Positions 9,569 to 20,308 of a stretch of 64,000 nucleotides of DNA are shown piece by piece. Every line of letters starts with the position of its first letter. Position 1 is the stretch's first letter. Below the pieces are notes generated by a model that made no database searches, had not been told where the DNA came from, and worked only from the letters and a program-made list of their open reading frames with translations. This stretch comes from an uncultured Christensenella sp. (GTDB lineage: Bacteria; Bacillota; Clostridia; Christensenellales; Pumilibacteraceae): positions 168,475-232,474 of the forward strand of contig CAJUGC010000001.1 in the NCBI GenBank assembly GCA_910585955.1, in the 5' to 3' direction. The position numbers were made by a program, and so were the translations under genes.

Positions 9569-10261
9569 ATGTTCGGTATCAAGCCCGTGCTTTGGGTACT
9601 TATAAATTCGCTTGTCTCGTTTGTGTATCTGTTTATTATCTCCAAAATTTTAGGTAAAAAACAGATTGCGCAACTTGAATTCATAGATTACACCGTCGGA
9701 ATATCTCTCGGTTCTATCGCCGCGCAGATGTCGACCGATTCGGAAACGCCGTTCTATTTCTATCTGATAGCAATGTCCATGTTCTTTTTGCTCGCTCTTC
9801 TCGTCGCGGTAGTCGGGCGAAAAAACACTTTTTTCAAGCGTCTTTTGAAAGGAAAACCTTCGACCCTCGTCTACGACGGCAGGATAAACTACCGCGAACT
9901 TAAAAAGAACAAGATAGACGTAAACGACCTTCTGTCCATGCTCCGCGAAAAAGACTTCTTCGACATTGCGGATGTAGCGTATGCGGTATTCGAGCCGAGC
10001 GGCGAGCTGTCCGTGCTTCCGAAAGGCAAAAACGCGCCCGTCACGATAAGCGACGTCGCACCCGAAAAAATCGAGCAGGCGTCGCTCACGAATGTACTCG
10101 TCGCCGACGGCACTATCTCGCACTCGGGACTTTCCGAAGCAAACAAGGACGAAGCCTGGCTTCTCGGCAGACTCGGCTCTTCCGACAAAAAGGAACTCGA
10201 AAAATATATCCTCGTCACCTACGACGACAAAAAAGATAAATTGGAGACATACGAAAAATAA
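9569..10261 (+). CDS. DUF421 (YetF-type) membrane protein
   Basis: The chosen start is ATG 9569, preceded at proper distance by GGGAGGAC; the ATG at 9554 is inside that binding site. The 230-residue protein has three N-terminal membrane helices (about 5-25, 35-55, 60-80). A conserved soluble part follows with GKPSTLVYDGRINYRELKKNKI and the DLLSMLREKDFFDIADVAYAVFEPSGELSVL segment typical of the YetF/YrbG/DUF421 family. The biochemical role of the family is not settled. The C-terminal extension after about residue 165 is less conserved. The gene stands alone between oppositely oriented genes and is followed by a palindrome and a strong terminator. Confidence 0.88.
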   Translation: MFGIKPVLWVLINSLVSFVYLFIISKILGKKQIAQLEFIDYTVGISLGSIAAQMSTDSETPFYFYLIAMSMFFLLALLVAVVGRKNTFFKRLLKGKPSTLVYDGRINYRELKKNKIDVNDLLSMLREKDFFDIADVAYAVFEPSGELSVLPKGKNAPVTISDVAPEKIEQASLTNVLVADGTISHSGLSEANKDEAWLLGRLGSSDKKELEKYILVTYDDKKDKLETYEK

Positions 10262-10273
10262 TAAGCAACTTGA

Positions 10274-10358
10274 CCTTTTGAAAAAAGGTGCGCGAAAATG
10301 GAAATATGCGCTTTCCAGAAAGCCGCGGAAAATGCTTCTGCACCTTTTTTCGAAAAGG
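10274..10358. repeat. Palindromic repeat with AAAAAAGGTGC arms
   Basis: Left arm 10274-10291 (CCTTTTGAAAAAAGGTGC) pairs with right arm 10340-10358 (GCACCTTTTTTCGAAAAGG) with one bulged base. The arms enclose about 48 nt that are themselves partly self-complementary (GGAAATATGCG/CTTTCC). The same arm sequence, AAAAAGGTG...CACCTTTTT, frames the element in the str operon at 14779-14861, so this is a family. Confidence 0.7.
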
Positions 10359-10372
10359 TGCAACAAAAAGAC

Positions 10373-10409
10373 AAAAGGAGGGGAATTTTCGGCTATCCCC
10401 CTCCTTTTT
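10373..10409 (+). terminator. Terminator of the DUF421 gene
   Basis: An 11-bp stem AAAAGGAGGGG / CCCCTCCTTTT with a loop of about 13 nt, followed by a T run. Confidence 0.8.
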
Positions 10410-10410
10410 G

Positions 10411-10455
10411 CTCAGCCGAGCGCAGCGAACGCCACGAGCCTTGGCGAGTATTACC
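10411..10455. repeat. Intergenic GCCGAGC...CGAACGCCAC repeat, copy 1
   Basis: CAGCCGAGCGCAGCGAACGC is followed by CACGAGCCTTGGCGAGTATTAC. Closely related blocks occur at 35828-35900 (same strand) and 63890-63944 (opposite strand), always in intergenic DNA. Confidence 0.6.
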
Positions 10456-10561
10456 ACCCCTTTAAACGACTTAAGGCGCCACCCTAAGAACCCTTTTTAG
10501 GAGATAAAATTATATAAAAAGAAACAACAGACCTAAAAGGTGTAACACCAAACGGCTTAGA

Positions 10562-10678
10562 TACGAGCAGTTCGAGGAAGGCACGGATTTTGCGCAGGGA
10601 GTGTACTTTCCGTACATGACCAAGCAAAACGCAAGCCTGACATGGAAATGCGACGTATATAAGCCGTTCGGAACTTAA
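10562..10678 (+). pseudogene. Coding-like C-terminal fragment of an unknown protein
   Basis: A 38-codon frame ending in TAA reads YEQFEEGTDFAQGVYFPYM and continues TKQNASLTWKCDVYKPFGT. The composition is protein-like, but there is no ATG with a ribosome binding site before it; upstream codons are open for only about 17 more. It may be the tail of a gene whose front has been lost. I do not recognise the family. The remaining DNA from 10456 to 10561 holds only a weak inverted repeat (CCTAAGAACCCTTTTTAGG). Confidence 0.35.
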
Positions 10679-10712
10679 AGAAAATCTCCCCTGTCCCCAG
10701 AGGAGATTGTTT
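10677..10712 (-). terminator. Terminator of the str operon/tuf
   Basis: The stem AATCTCC/GGAGATT (10683-10689 with 10702-10708) is followed on the minus strand by TTTCTTT. It lies 30 nt beyond the tuf stop codon. Confidence 0.75.
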
Positions 10713-10740
10713 TATTATATTGAATATAGCTGTTTCGAAC

Positions 10741-11943
10741 TTACTTTATTATCTTCGAAACGACGCCGGAACCGACCGTTCTGCCGCCCTCGCGGATAGC
10801 GAAACGAAGTCCCTGCTCTGCGGCGATGGGAGCGATGAGCTTAACGCTTATCGTAATGTTGTCGCCGGGCATGACCATTTCAACGCCCTTCGGGAGATCG
10901 ATCGTACCCGTAACGTCGGTCGTTCTGAAGTAGAACTGAGGACGATAGCCGTTGAAGAAAGGAGTATGACGTCCGCCCTCGTCTTTGGTCAAGACGTAAA
11001 CCTGACCTTCGAACTCGGTGTGCGGAGTGATCGAGCCGGGCTTAGCGATAACCTGTCCGCGCTCGATGTCTTTCTTGTCGATACCGCGAAGAAGTACGCC
11101 TGCGTTGTCGCCTGCGGTCGCGAAGTCGAGCTGCTTTCTGAACATCTCGATACCGGTAACGACCGAAGACTTCGTAGCCTTTATACCGACGATCTCTACG
11201 GGGTCGCCGAGCTTAAGCTGTCCGCGCTCTACTCTGCCGGTTGCGACTGTGCCGCGGCCGGTGATCGTGAATACGTCCTCGACAGGCATAAGGAAAGGCT
11301 TATCGGTGTCGCGCGCGGGATCGGGAATCCAAGCGTCGACTGCGTCCATAAGCTCGAATACGCACTTGCAAGCGTCGCTGTCTACGTCGCCGTTCGAAGC
11401 CGCTTCGAGAGCCTTGACTGCGCTGCCGCGGATGATGGGCGTGTTGTCGCCGTCAAACTCGTACTGCGAAAGAAGATCGCGGATTTCCATCTCGACGAGG
11501 TCGAGAAGTTCCGAGTCGTCTACAAGGTCGGTCTTGTTCATGAATACGGCAATCTTGGGCACGCCGACCTGACGAGCGAGCAGGATGTGCTCACGGGTCT
11601 GGGGCATGGGACCGTCGGTAGCGGCAACGACGAGGATCGCGCCGTCCATCTGAGCCGCACCGGTGATCATGTTCTTGACATAGTCTGCGTGGCCCGGGCA
11701 GTCGACGTGAGCGTAGTGACGCTTTGCGGTCGAATACTCGACGTGAGCGGTGTTTATCGTGATACCTCTTGCTTTCTCCTCGGGAGCCGAGTCGATCTGG
11801 TCGTATCTCATCTTCTCCGAAAGACCCTTTGCTGCAAGCGTCATCGTGATAGCTGCGGTAAGAGTGGTCTTGCCGTGGTCGACGTGGCCGATCGTACCGA
11901 TGTTAACGTGAGGCTTGCTTCTGTCAAACTTAGCTTTAGCCAT
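10741..11943 (-). CDS. tuf: Elongation factor Tu
   Basis: EF-Tu delivers aminoacyl-tRNA to the ribosome with GTP hydrolysis. The 400-residue protein has G1 GHVDHGKT near residue 19, the switch I region RGITINTAHVEY, G3 DCPGHADYVKNM, and G4 NKTD followed by SALKALE-like G5 (GSAVKALEAA). The two beta-barrel domains follow, ending VGSGVVSKIIK. Its start is preceded by TGGAGGAA. It is the distal gene of the str cluster but also has its own promoter in the 160-nt gap after fusA, so it can be expressed beyond the level of the ribosomal genes. Confidence 0.99.
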   Translation of the reverse strand: MAKAKFDRSKPHVNIGTIGHVDHGKTTLTAAITMTLAAKGLSEKMRYDQIDSAPEEKARGITINTAHVEYSTAKRHYAHVDCPGHADYVKNMITGAAQMDGAILVVAATDGPMPQTREHILLARQVGVPKIAVFMNKTDLVDDSELLDLVEMEIRDLLSQYEFDGDNTPIIRGSAVKALEAASNGDVDSDACKCVFELMDAVDAWIPDPARDTDKPFLMPVEDVFTITGRGTVATGRVERGQLKLGDPVEIVGIKATKSSVVTGIEMFRKQLDFATAGDNAGVLLRGIDKKDIERGQVIAKPGSITPHTEFEGQVYVLTKDEGGRHTPFFNGYRPQFYFRTTDVTGTIDLPKGVEMVMPGDNITISVKLIAPIAAEQGLRFAIREGGRTVGSGVVSKIIK

Positions 11944-12055
11944 GATATTTTATTCCTCCATAAATGATTCTTGAATTAATTTTCGGGTTTTAAAGAGCCC
12001 GTCTCTTATTAAATTGTCCGTTGTCTTTCACAAAGTCCGAAAACTTCATGAACCT

Positions 12056-12084
12056 ATTATACTGTATTTTTCGGAATAAGACAA
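12056..12084 (-). promoter_or_regulatory. Internal tuf promoter
   Basis: TTGTCT (12084-12079), a 17-nt spacer and TATAAT (12061-12056) lie on the minus strand, giving a leader of about 105 nt before tuf. A small CGGG/CCCG hairpin sits in the leader at about 11982-12003. Confidence 0.65.
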
Positions 12085-12104
12085 CCGTTTTGAGGCACTA
12101 AAGT

Positions 12105-14219
<2,115 letters not shown>

Positions 14220-14237
14220 AATTTCGTCCTCTTACCC

Positions 14238-14708
14238 TTACCAGCGATAGTGAGCAAACGCCCTGTTGGCTTCCGCCATTCTGTGCATTTCTTCCTTACG
14301 CTTTATGGCCGAACCCGTGTTGTTGTAGGCGTCCATTATCTCGCCCGCAAGGCGTTCTGCCATCGTCTTTTCTCCGCGCTTGCGCGAGAACGACACAAGC
14401 CAACGAATGGCAAGCGTCTGGCGACGGTCGGGACGGATTTCGAGAGGTACCTGATAGGTACTGCCGCCCACTCTGCGCGCCTTAACCTCGAGCACGGGTT
14501 TTATGTTCTCGAGCGACTTCGTGAATACGTCGATCGCTTCGAGATTCATCTTTTCTTTTACAATATCAAATGCCCCGTAGACTATCTGCTGTGCCGTTCC
14601 CTTCTTTCCGTCAAGCATTACCTGATTGACGAGCTTAGTGATAACTTTGCTGTTATACACGGGATCGGGCAGTACGTCACGCTTGGGCACACCGCTTCTT
14701 CTCGGCAT
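14238..14708 (-). CDS. rpsG: 30S ribosomal protein S7
   Basis: S7 is the primary 16S rRNA-binding protein of the 30S head and contacts the E-site tRNA. The 156 residues (MPRRSGVPKRDVLPDPVYNS to MAEANRAFAHYRW) cover the whole family. It contains KVITKLVNQVMLDGKKG and YQVPLEIRPDRRQTLAIRWL. Its start has an AAAGGAG site. It is separated from rpsL by 174 nt holding an unusual multi-hairpin element, a larger gap than is normal in this operon. Confidence 0.99.
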   Translation of the reverse strand: MPRRSGVPKRDVLPDPVYNSKVITKLVNQVMLDGKKGTAQQIVYGAFDIVKEKMNLEAIDVFTKSLENIKPVLEVKARRVGGSTYQVPLEIRPDRRQTLAIRWLVSFSRKRGEKTMAERLAGEIMDAYNNTGSAIKRKEEMHRMAEANRAFAHYRW

Positions 14709-14738
14709 ACTTAAATTACTCCTTTATTTGAATTCTGA

Positions 14739-14861
14739 ACAAATTTGCTTGCTTGCAATGGCAAATTTGTGATTGAACAAAAAGGTGAATATTACGCCGC
14801 CCTTGCGGCGGAATCGCGTGCGGAGCACGCGGACTCGGAAATCCGAGTCATGCACCTTTTT
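14739..14861. repeat. Multi-hairpin palindromic element inside the str operon
   Basis: There are two parts. At 14739-14770 a 10-bp stem ACAAATTTGC/GCAAATTTGT has a 12-nt loop. At 14779-14861 a 9-bp outer stem AAAAAGGTG/CACCTTTTT encloses three hairpins in a row: CGCCGC/GCGGCG (14795-14810), CGCGTGC/GCACGCG (14815-14831) and GACTCGGA/TCCGAGTC (14832-14849). The folded form would be a four-way junction in the mRNA between rpsL and rpsG. Its arms match the palindrome at 10274-10358. It might act as an attenuator or a processing site, or simply be an inserted repeat. Confidence 0.8.
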
Positions 14862-14882
14862 ATTTTTAGCAATCGTTTAAGA

Positions 14883-15254
14883 TTACTTCGCGCGCTTTGC
14901 GCCGTACTTCGAGCGGGCTTGCTTGCGCTTTGCGACACCTGCGGTATCAAGCGCACCGCGTATGATATGATATCTTACGCCGGGCAAATCCTTCACTCTG
15001 CCGCCACGAATAAGCACGACGCTGTGTTCCTGCAAATTGTGTCCGATTCCCGGGATGTAAACCGTACCTTCCATCTTGTTTACAAGACGGACTCTCGCGA
15101 TTTTCCGAAGCGCCGAGTTGGGCTTCTTCGGAGTGGTCGTCGTAACCGAAAGGCATACGCCGCGCTTTTGCGGGTTGCCCTCGAGTATGGGGCTCAAAGA
15201 CTTGAACTCTACCTTCTCGCGACCTTTCCTGATCAACTGGTTAATCGTAGGCAT
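14883..15254 (-). CDS. rpsL: 30S ribosomal protein S12
   Basis: S12 controls decoding fidelity in the 30S A site. The 123 residues begin MPTINQLIRKGREK and end RKQARSKYGAKRAK. The conserved loops are intact: TPKKPNSALRK (Lys43, Lys44) and RGGRVKDLPGVRYH (Lys88, Pro91). These are the residues altered in streptomycin-resistant mutants, so the allele looks like the sensitive form. It is the first gene of the str operon with an AAGGAGGT site and a promoter about 135 nt upstream. Confidence 0.99.
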   Translation of the reverse strand: MPTINQLIRKGREKVEFKSLSPILEGNPQKRGVCLSVTTTTPKKPNSALRKIARVRLVNKMEGTVYIPGIGHNLQEHSVVLIRGGRVKDLPGVRYHIIRGALDTAGVAKRKQARSKYGAKRAK

Positions 15255-15334
15255 TATTACTCTACCTCCTTATAGTAGTCTCGCCCTCGCCCTTTAAGTA
15301 CGCGCCTTAAGGCCGCTACAAATAAAGCGAGTGT

Positions 15335-15415
15335 TGCCGCCGTCAAAGCGGCAAGAAAAATTTACGCGCAAATTGCACGCCTTTGTATTCTACACCATTA
15401 CAGACCGAATGTCAA
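15335..15415 (-). promoter_or_regulatory. str operon promoter and leader hairpin
   Basis: TTGACA (15415-15410), 17 nt, TAGAAT (15392-15387) on the minus strand. The leader of about 125 nt holds the hairpin TTGCCGC/GGCGGCAA near 15335-15353. This may be the ribosomal-protein feedback target, which is an inference from position only. Confidence 0.7.
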
Positions 15416-15499
15416 TCGATTTGAGCCTGTTTTTTCCGAAAGCCCCGACCCGTTTTCGTCCGCTTGTCTATTCTTACGGTCGAGCGCACGGACAGGCAA

Positions 15500-15536
15500 A
15501 AGAAATCGCCTTTTCTAAGCGAAAAGGCGATTTCTT
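15500..15536 (-). terminator. Terminator after the distal GH3 gene
   Basis: A perfect 16-bp stem (15500-15515 with 15521-15536, core ATCGCCTTTTC/GAAAAGGCGAT) with a 5-nt loop, running into a U-rich end on the minus strand. It lies 42 nt past the GH3 stop. Confidence 0.85.
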
Positions 15537-15577
15537 GCGTGCTTGTACGTTCGTTAGGGAAAATCTTAAATTCGGGT

Positions 15578-18500
15578 TTAGTTCTCAGCCTTAAGCCCCT
15601 TCCTTATGACGAAGAAGCCCCATACGCCGAGACCGACTGCTGCAATGCAATCGACGGCAATCGTGAGAGCTATCCACCATTCCATGCGATAGCCGACGAT
15701 TTCGACGTTGACGGAGTTGCTGTTCGCAACGGTGTATAGAATATTTTTGGACGCCTGACGGAGTATCGTCAGATCCTTTGCGTCCTCGGCATTTGCGTCC
15801 TGCCACATGAGGTTTGTAAGCGAAGCGAGAATAAGGTCGTTGCCCGCGTACAGCATCTGACGCGAGAACATGAAGGCGTTGTCGGTCTTGTAATCGCAGA
15901 TCACAAGCCCTCTGAAGCCCCATTCGTTGCGAAGAATCTCGGTCATGAGACGATAGTCGCCGCCCGTCCAGCGCGTACCTATGCGGTTGAACGAACTCAT
16001 AACGCCCGTCGTTCCCTCGAACTTTTCAATGCCGTCGGCTTTCGCCGTTACAACCGAAGTCGGATCGTCGTTACCCTTGACCGCAATTTCAAACGGCTTG
16101 AGATAGAGTTCGCGCAGAGCCTGCTCCGTGCAGTACGTCGCAATGCCCGAACGATGCGTCTCCTGATCGTTAAGCGCAAAGTGCTTGAGATCGGTATAGA
16201 CGCCCTTGGTTTTCGCGCCGTTAACTACGTTTACGGCAAGCTTGCCCGAAAGCACTGGATCTTCGCTGTAGTACTCGAAGTTTCTGCCGGCAAACGGACT
16301 GCGATGAAGGTTGACCGCGGGTGCATACCAGCCGCTGTACGGCAAACCATTGCCCGTCTCGTCGCCCCAAAGTCCGTTGTCGCCGACTATCTTGCCCATT
16401 CTGTAAGCAAGATCCTTGTTCCAAGTCGAGCCGATTACTATTTCCGTAGCAAACGTCGTGTTGCCTTTATACTGCGAGCTCTTGCCCGGCATGAAGTTGA
16501 CGAAGCCTATCGGACCGTCGCTGTCGTTCGTAAGATTCTTGCCGATACTTTCGATTGCGCTTGTCTGGAACGCACCGTTGTTGACAAGGTTTATCATGTC
16601 CTTATAGGTGAGCTTATCGAGAAGCGCGTCCCAACGCTCGTCATCGTAATCAACTCTGCCGTTTTCGTCCAAAAGATCCTTGAGCTTCAATTCGCCGCTT
16701 GCGCCCGTAGTGGGTTTTTCGGTCACAGCGTCTATGAGCGGATTGTTGTGTTTGTCGCTTGCAAGCACGTCGAGTTCGGCGACGCCGTCCTCGCTCGTCT
16801 TGACCTCGCGTTCGAGCGCCGTAGGCGCTTTGGGGAAAGTACCTTCGAAATCGGTCCTCGACATTCCCTTTCGCGTCTTGCCGTCGACTACGACGTCGCG
16901 AAGACGGTATGCCGAATCGAAAAAGTCGTCCGACGTGTATCTGTTCACGACCTTTTCTCCCGTCACGGGATCTTCCTCGAAGTAAATGTCTTGGGCGAGC
17001 TTGACCGTCTCAAAGTCGTACGCATAGCCGTCGACGTGAGAGTTCGCGCTGACAATGAACTTGTAATCGCCGTGTTCGAGCTCGTAACCCGTCTTTTCGT
17101 TGCCGTTAGCGTCGTTATAGTCGTATGACGCCAGGTCGTAAGCGGAGACGGTAAAGCGCACCGTGCACTCGCTCTTTTCGCCGCTCGTCTCGAGAAGCGG
17201 AGTTTTTGCGAAGTCGACGAGTTCGACGTAAGGCTTTTCTATGCCGCCGTAGTAGTAAGGCTTGTTTACATAAAGCTGAACTACGTCCTTGCCCGCCGTT
17301 TCACCGATGTTCTTGACCTTGACTTCAACGGTAATCTCGCCGTCGTCCAAGGAACCTTCGACTTTGGTTATTTCCTGAGTGAATTTCGTGTACGAAAGTC
17401 CGTGACCGAACGGGAATATTACGTTTTCCTCATACCAGGTGGAATCCGGCACAACGACGCTCTCTTCGTAAGCTCGCGTCTCATAGTAACGATAGCCCAT
17501 ATAAACGCCCTCTTCATAGGACACGAGGTATCTTCCGGCGATTGCCGACTCGTTCTCCATGAAAGCCGAACCGTTTTTGCCGTCGTTGACCTGCGAGTTA
17601 TCGCCGAAATTCTGCCAAGTCGGATCGAGCGAATAGTCTCTGGCGTAGATGTCCACCGTCTTACCCGAGGGGTTGACCTTGCCGCTTAATACGTCACCGA
17701 AAGCCTGCGCGCCCGTAGTGCCGGGACCGCCTATCCAGAGAACCGCATCGATACGCTTGTCGGTAGCCGTATTGTTATATTCGGCTATGAAGTCGCATTG
17801 GAAAGCCGTAAGTGTGTTGAGTACGACTATGACCTTTTTAAAGCGTGCCGTCACCATATCGAGTAGCGCATACTCGTTCGCGTCGAGCTGGAGATAATGA
17901 TTGCCCTCTATTCCGCCGTTACTGACATTCTGACTTCTCGGAAGATCCCAGCTTTCTCCGCCGAGGCGGGATATTACCACTATCGCCGCAGCGCCGTAGT
18001 CCTTAAACGAGCTTTTGACTTCGGGCGTGTAACGCGAAACGGGAGTCTCGCCTATATCGAGAGTGGGAGCGGCGCTCGAGCCCTCGGTAAGCGCAGGGCT
18101 TTCCGATCTTCCGTTTCCCGATTCTCCGTCGTTTTCGTAGAATTTTTTAAGTATCGGATTATATTCGAAGCCGCCCTTTTCGAGTCCGTCGAAAATCGTC
18201 GAAGCCGCCTCTCCGCTTATGCCGCCCGAACCGGTGCCGCCGAGCACGAGATCGACGGAGTTTTTACCGAACACCGACACTTTGGGTTTGTCTTTGACCG
18301 AACTCGACGATACGGGCGTCGGAATGGGAAGGGCGTTCTCCTCGTTGAGAAGGAGAGTAAAACCCTCTTCCGCTATTTCGACGTTAAGCCTGTCGCCCGC
18401 CTCTTTGCTTTCCTTTTTAGACGCGTAATCGGACTTATAGATCTCCGTGCCGCCATCTGCTTTTATCGGTTTCGGACCGCCGAGCACCGTCGAAAGTATC

Positions 18501-18619
18501 GGGTACAGCAATGTATTTTCAAGCACCGTAAGCACTATAAGAAGCGCGACGACAAAGACCGTCACCGCCGTCCAAACGATAGTCGCGGGGCGTTTTATTA
18601 CTTTTACGAATTTGTTCAT
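15578..18619 (-). CDS. Membrane-anchored GH3 glycoside hydrolase, reversed domain order
   Basis: A 1013-residue protein predicted to act on the outside of the membrane on beta-linked oligosaccharides. An N-terminal membrane helix (about 13-35) is followed by the GH3 C-domain: AEEGFTLLLNEENALP near 85, and SRLGGESWD, whose Glu is the expected acid/base. A fibronectin III-like domain comes next (LSYTKFTQEI, GKDVVQLYV). Only then comes the GH3 (beta/alpha)8 domain with AGRNFEYYSEDP, LKHFALNDQETHR and GFRGLVICD, whose Asp909 is the expected nucleophile. A second membrane helix closes the protein (about 980-1003). The usual GH3 order is the reverse; this permuted order is known in some rumen and gut enzymes. 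It lies 21 nt after a CBM/InlB lipoprotein gene. Substrate cannot be told. Confidence 0.9.
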   Translation of the reverse strand: MNKFVKVIKRPATIVWTAVTVFVVALLIVLTVLENTLLYPILSTVLGGPKPIKADGGTEIYKSDYASKKESKEAGDRLNVEIAEEGFTLLLNEENALPIPTPVSSSSVKDKPKVSVFGKNSVDLVLGGTGSGGISGEAASTIFDGLEKGGFEYNPILKKFYENDGESGNGRSESPALTEGSSAAPTLDIGETPVSRYTPEVKSSFKDYGAAAIVVISRLGGESWDLPRSQNVSNGGIEGNHYLQLDANEYALLDMVTARFKKVIVVLNTLTAFQCDFIAEYNNTATDKRIDAVLWIGGPGTTGAQAFGDVLSGKVNPSGKTVDIYARDYSLDPTWQNFGDNSQVNDGKNGSAFMENESAIAGRYLVSYEEGVYMGYRYYETRAYEESVVVPDSTWYEENVIFPFGHGLSYTKFTQEITKVEGSLDDGEITVEVKVKNIGETAGKDVVQLYVNKPYYYGGIEKPYVELVDFAKTPLLETSGEKSECTVRFTVSAYDLASYDYNDANGNEKTGYELEHGDYKFIVSANSHVDGYAYDFETVKLAQDIYFEEDPVTGEKVVNRYTSDDFFDSAYRLRDVVVDGKTRKGMSRTDFEGTFPKAPTALEREVKTSEDGVAELDVLASDKHNNPLIDAVTEKPTTGASGELKLKDLLDENGRVDYDDERWDALLDKLTYKDMINLVNNGAFQTSAIESIGKNLTNDSDGPIGFVNFMPGKSSQYKGNTTFATEIVIGSTWNKDLAYRMGKIVGDNGLWGDETGNGLPYSGWYAPAVNLHRSPFAGRNFEYYSEDPVLSGKLAVNVVNGAKTKGVYTDLKHFALNDQETHRSGIATYCTEQALRELYLKPFEIAVKGNDDPTSVVTAKADGIEKFEGTTGVMSSFNRIGTRWTGGDYRLMTEILRNEWGFRGLVICDYKTDNAFMFSRQMLYAGNDLILASLTNLMWQDANAEDAKDLTILRQASKNILYTVANSNSVNVEIVGYRMEWWIALTIAVDCIAAVGLGVWGFFVIRKGLKAEN

Positions 18620-18640
18620 ATATTTTTACCTAACCTCCCC

Positions 18641-20245
18641 TTATAAGTACAGATTGTCGAATACGGGGTACCAGTACAGTTCCGCTCCGCCGAGGTTGTC
18701 GAGCTTGATGAAGTCTACCATGGGCGCGACCGCCGAAGTAGTGCCGGCAAGCGCTTCGTTTGCGTTCGCAGTGACAAGCTCGATTACGTTCATGCCTTCG
18801 ACAAGCGACACGTTTGCGGAAACGGTATATTCCGCGAACGTAGATTTAAACATACCGCCGCCGCTGATATCTTTGCCCGATATTGTGATCGGAGAATACG
18901 AAAGCGGCTTGCCGTTCACGACGAAGCTGTAGGCATTTTCTCCCGTCGGCGCAATCGTGAGAGACCCCGTATCGAGGATTTCATAGCCGAGACTTGCCGA
19001 AAGTTTTACGTTGCTTACCTCCTTGTCCGAATAGATCACGAACTTAAGCGTCGCTCCTTCCTTATAGAGGTAAGTGACGTAATGTCCGATATGCGTCGGC
19101 TTTTTGCTGTTAAGCGGGAATTTTTCGGAATGGACGGTTCCGCCCGTATCGTCCGCCGTAACTATCTGCGCGCCCGTTGCGCTGCCCGAATAGCCGGGGA
19201 AAATTTCCGTCGGATCTATTTCCGTATACTCCGCGTCGAATATGTTGGTCTTTACCGCAACCGACTTCCAATGAGCGTAGACGTTCGTCGTGCGAACCGC
19301 TTCCAAGGGGAAGGTAATGCGCGTACCGCCTCTTTCGTTCGTATACCAGCCCTCGAACGTAAAGCCCGTTCTTTCGGGTATTTCGGCAGGCTCTTCCACG
19401 AGCGTGCCGCCGTCGACCTTGACCGACTTGAAATTCACGCTCGGCGAATCGACGTAATTGTTTCTGAAGCTTATCGTATACTGCTCCTTTTCCCAAACCG
19501 CATAGAGAGTTCCGCTCTCGGTCGGCGTAAACGGCAACGATATTGTTTCCGTCGAATCGGCGCCGAGACTCCAGCCGACAAACTTATAACCCGAACGCTT
19601 CGGCGTGCCGAGCTGAGCCGCCGTAAGGCTGTCGCCCTGCGGTACGTTGAGCGTCGCGCCATCCGCCGCATTTTCGTAATTCAAATCGAGTTTGATATTT
19701 AGAATGTCGCCTGTTACCCAGCGCGCATAGAACGTGACGTGCCCTTTAACCGTATAAGGGAACATGACTTCCGCGCCGCCGTTTTTACCGGACTCCCAGC
19801 GGTAGAACGTATAATTGGGTCTTTCGGGATTTTCGGCAGGTCTTTCGACCGTTTTTCCGTACTCGATTTCCTCTACCGTCTTTTCGCCGCCTTCGTAGTT
19901 TTCGTCGAAGGTGACGTTGCAAAGCATTGCCTTCCAATGCGCGTAAACGGTTACGTCCTCGGTGGGAACGAGCGGGAAGGTCACTTCGCTTCCTCCCTCC
20001 GCCTCGGTATACCATTTGACGAAATCGTATCCCGTGCGCAACGGAGCGGCAGGTTCGCTTACGCTTTCGTTTTCGCCGACGAGAATCCCGAGCGGACGGG
20101 AAACTCCGTCGTTGTAATCGAACTTGACCGTTATTCCGTCTTCTTCGTACTCCGTAGGTCCGCACGCCGAAAACGGCAACGCAAACAGCAGTGTAAGGAC
20201 GAGAACGAGCGAAAGAACGACATTCGATCTCTTCTTCTTTTTCAT
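18641..20245 (-). CDS. Lipoprotein with InlB-type repeats and a C-terminal CBM-like domain
   Basis: MKKKKRSNVVLSLVLVLTLL is followed by ALPFSAC, a signal peptide with a likely lipidated Cys near residue 28. Four InlB/Listeria-Bacteroides repeats fill about residues 37-330, each ending in a form of GYxFxxWYT...VYAHW (GYDFVKWYTEAEGG, YTFYRWESGKNGG, GYKFVGWSLGADS, GFTFEGWYTNERGG). The rest (about 335-534: DAEYTEIDPTEIFPGYSG, APMVDFIKLDN) has the look of a CBM35/CBM6 beta-sandwich. No catalytic motif is seen. It lies between two GH3 genes on the same strand, so a glycan-binding accessory role in that locus is likely. Confidence 0.8.
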   Translation of the reverse strand: MKKKKRSNVVLSLVLVLTLLFALPFSACGPTEYEEDGITVKFDYNDGVSRPLGILVGENESVSEPAAPLRTGYDFVKWYTEAEGGSEVTFPLVPTEDVTVYAHWKAMLCNVTFDENYEGGEKTVEEIEYGKTVERPAENPERPNYTFYRWESGKNGGAEVMFPYTVKGHVTFYARWVTGDILNIKLDLNYENAADGATLNVPQGDSLTAAQLGTPKRSGYKFVGWSLGADSTETISLPFTPTESGTLYAVWEKEQYTISFRNNYVDSPSVNFKSVKVDGGTLVEEPAEIPERTGFTFEGWYTNERGGTRITFPLEAVRTTNVYAHWKSVAVKTNIFDAEYTEIDPTEIFPGYSGSATGAQIVTADDTGGTVHSEKFPLNSKKPTHIGHYVTYLYKEGATLKFVIYSDKEVSNVKLSASLGYEILDTGSLTIAPTGENAYSFVVNGKPLSYSPITISGKDISGGGMFKSTFAEYTVSANVSLVEGMNVIELVTANANEALAGTTSAVAPMVDFIKLDNLGGAELYWYPVFDNLYL

Positions 20246-20308
20246 GAATGCTCCTCCTTGAGAAATTGTCGGATAATATTCGCAAATTTTGCAAATCTCT
20301 CCTATAAA

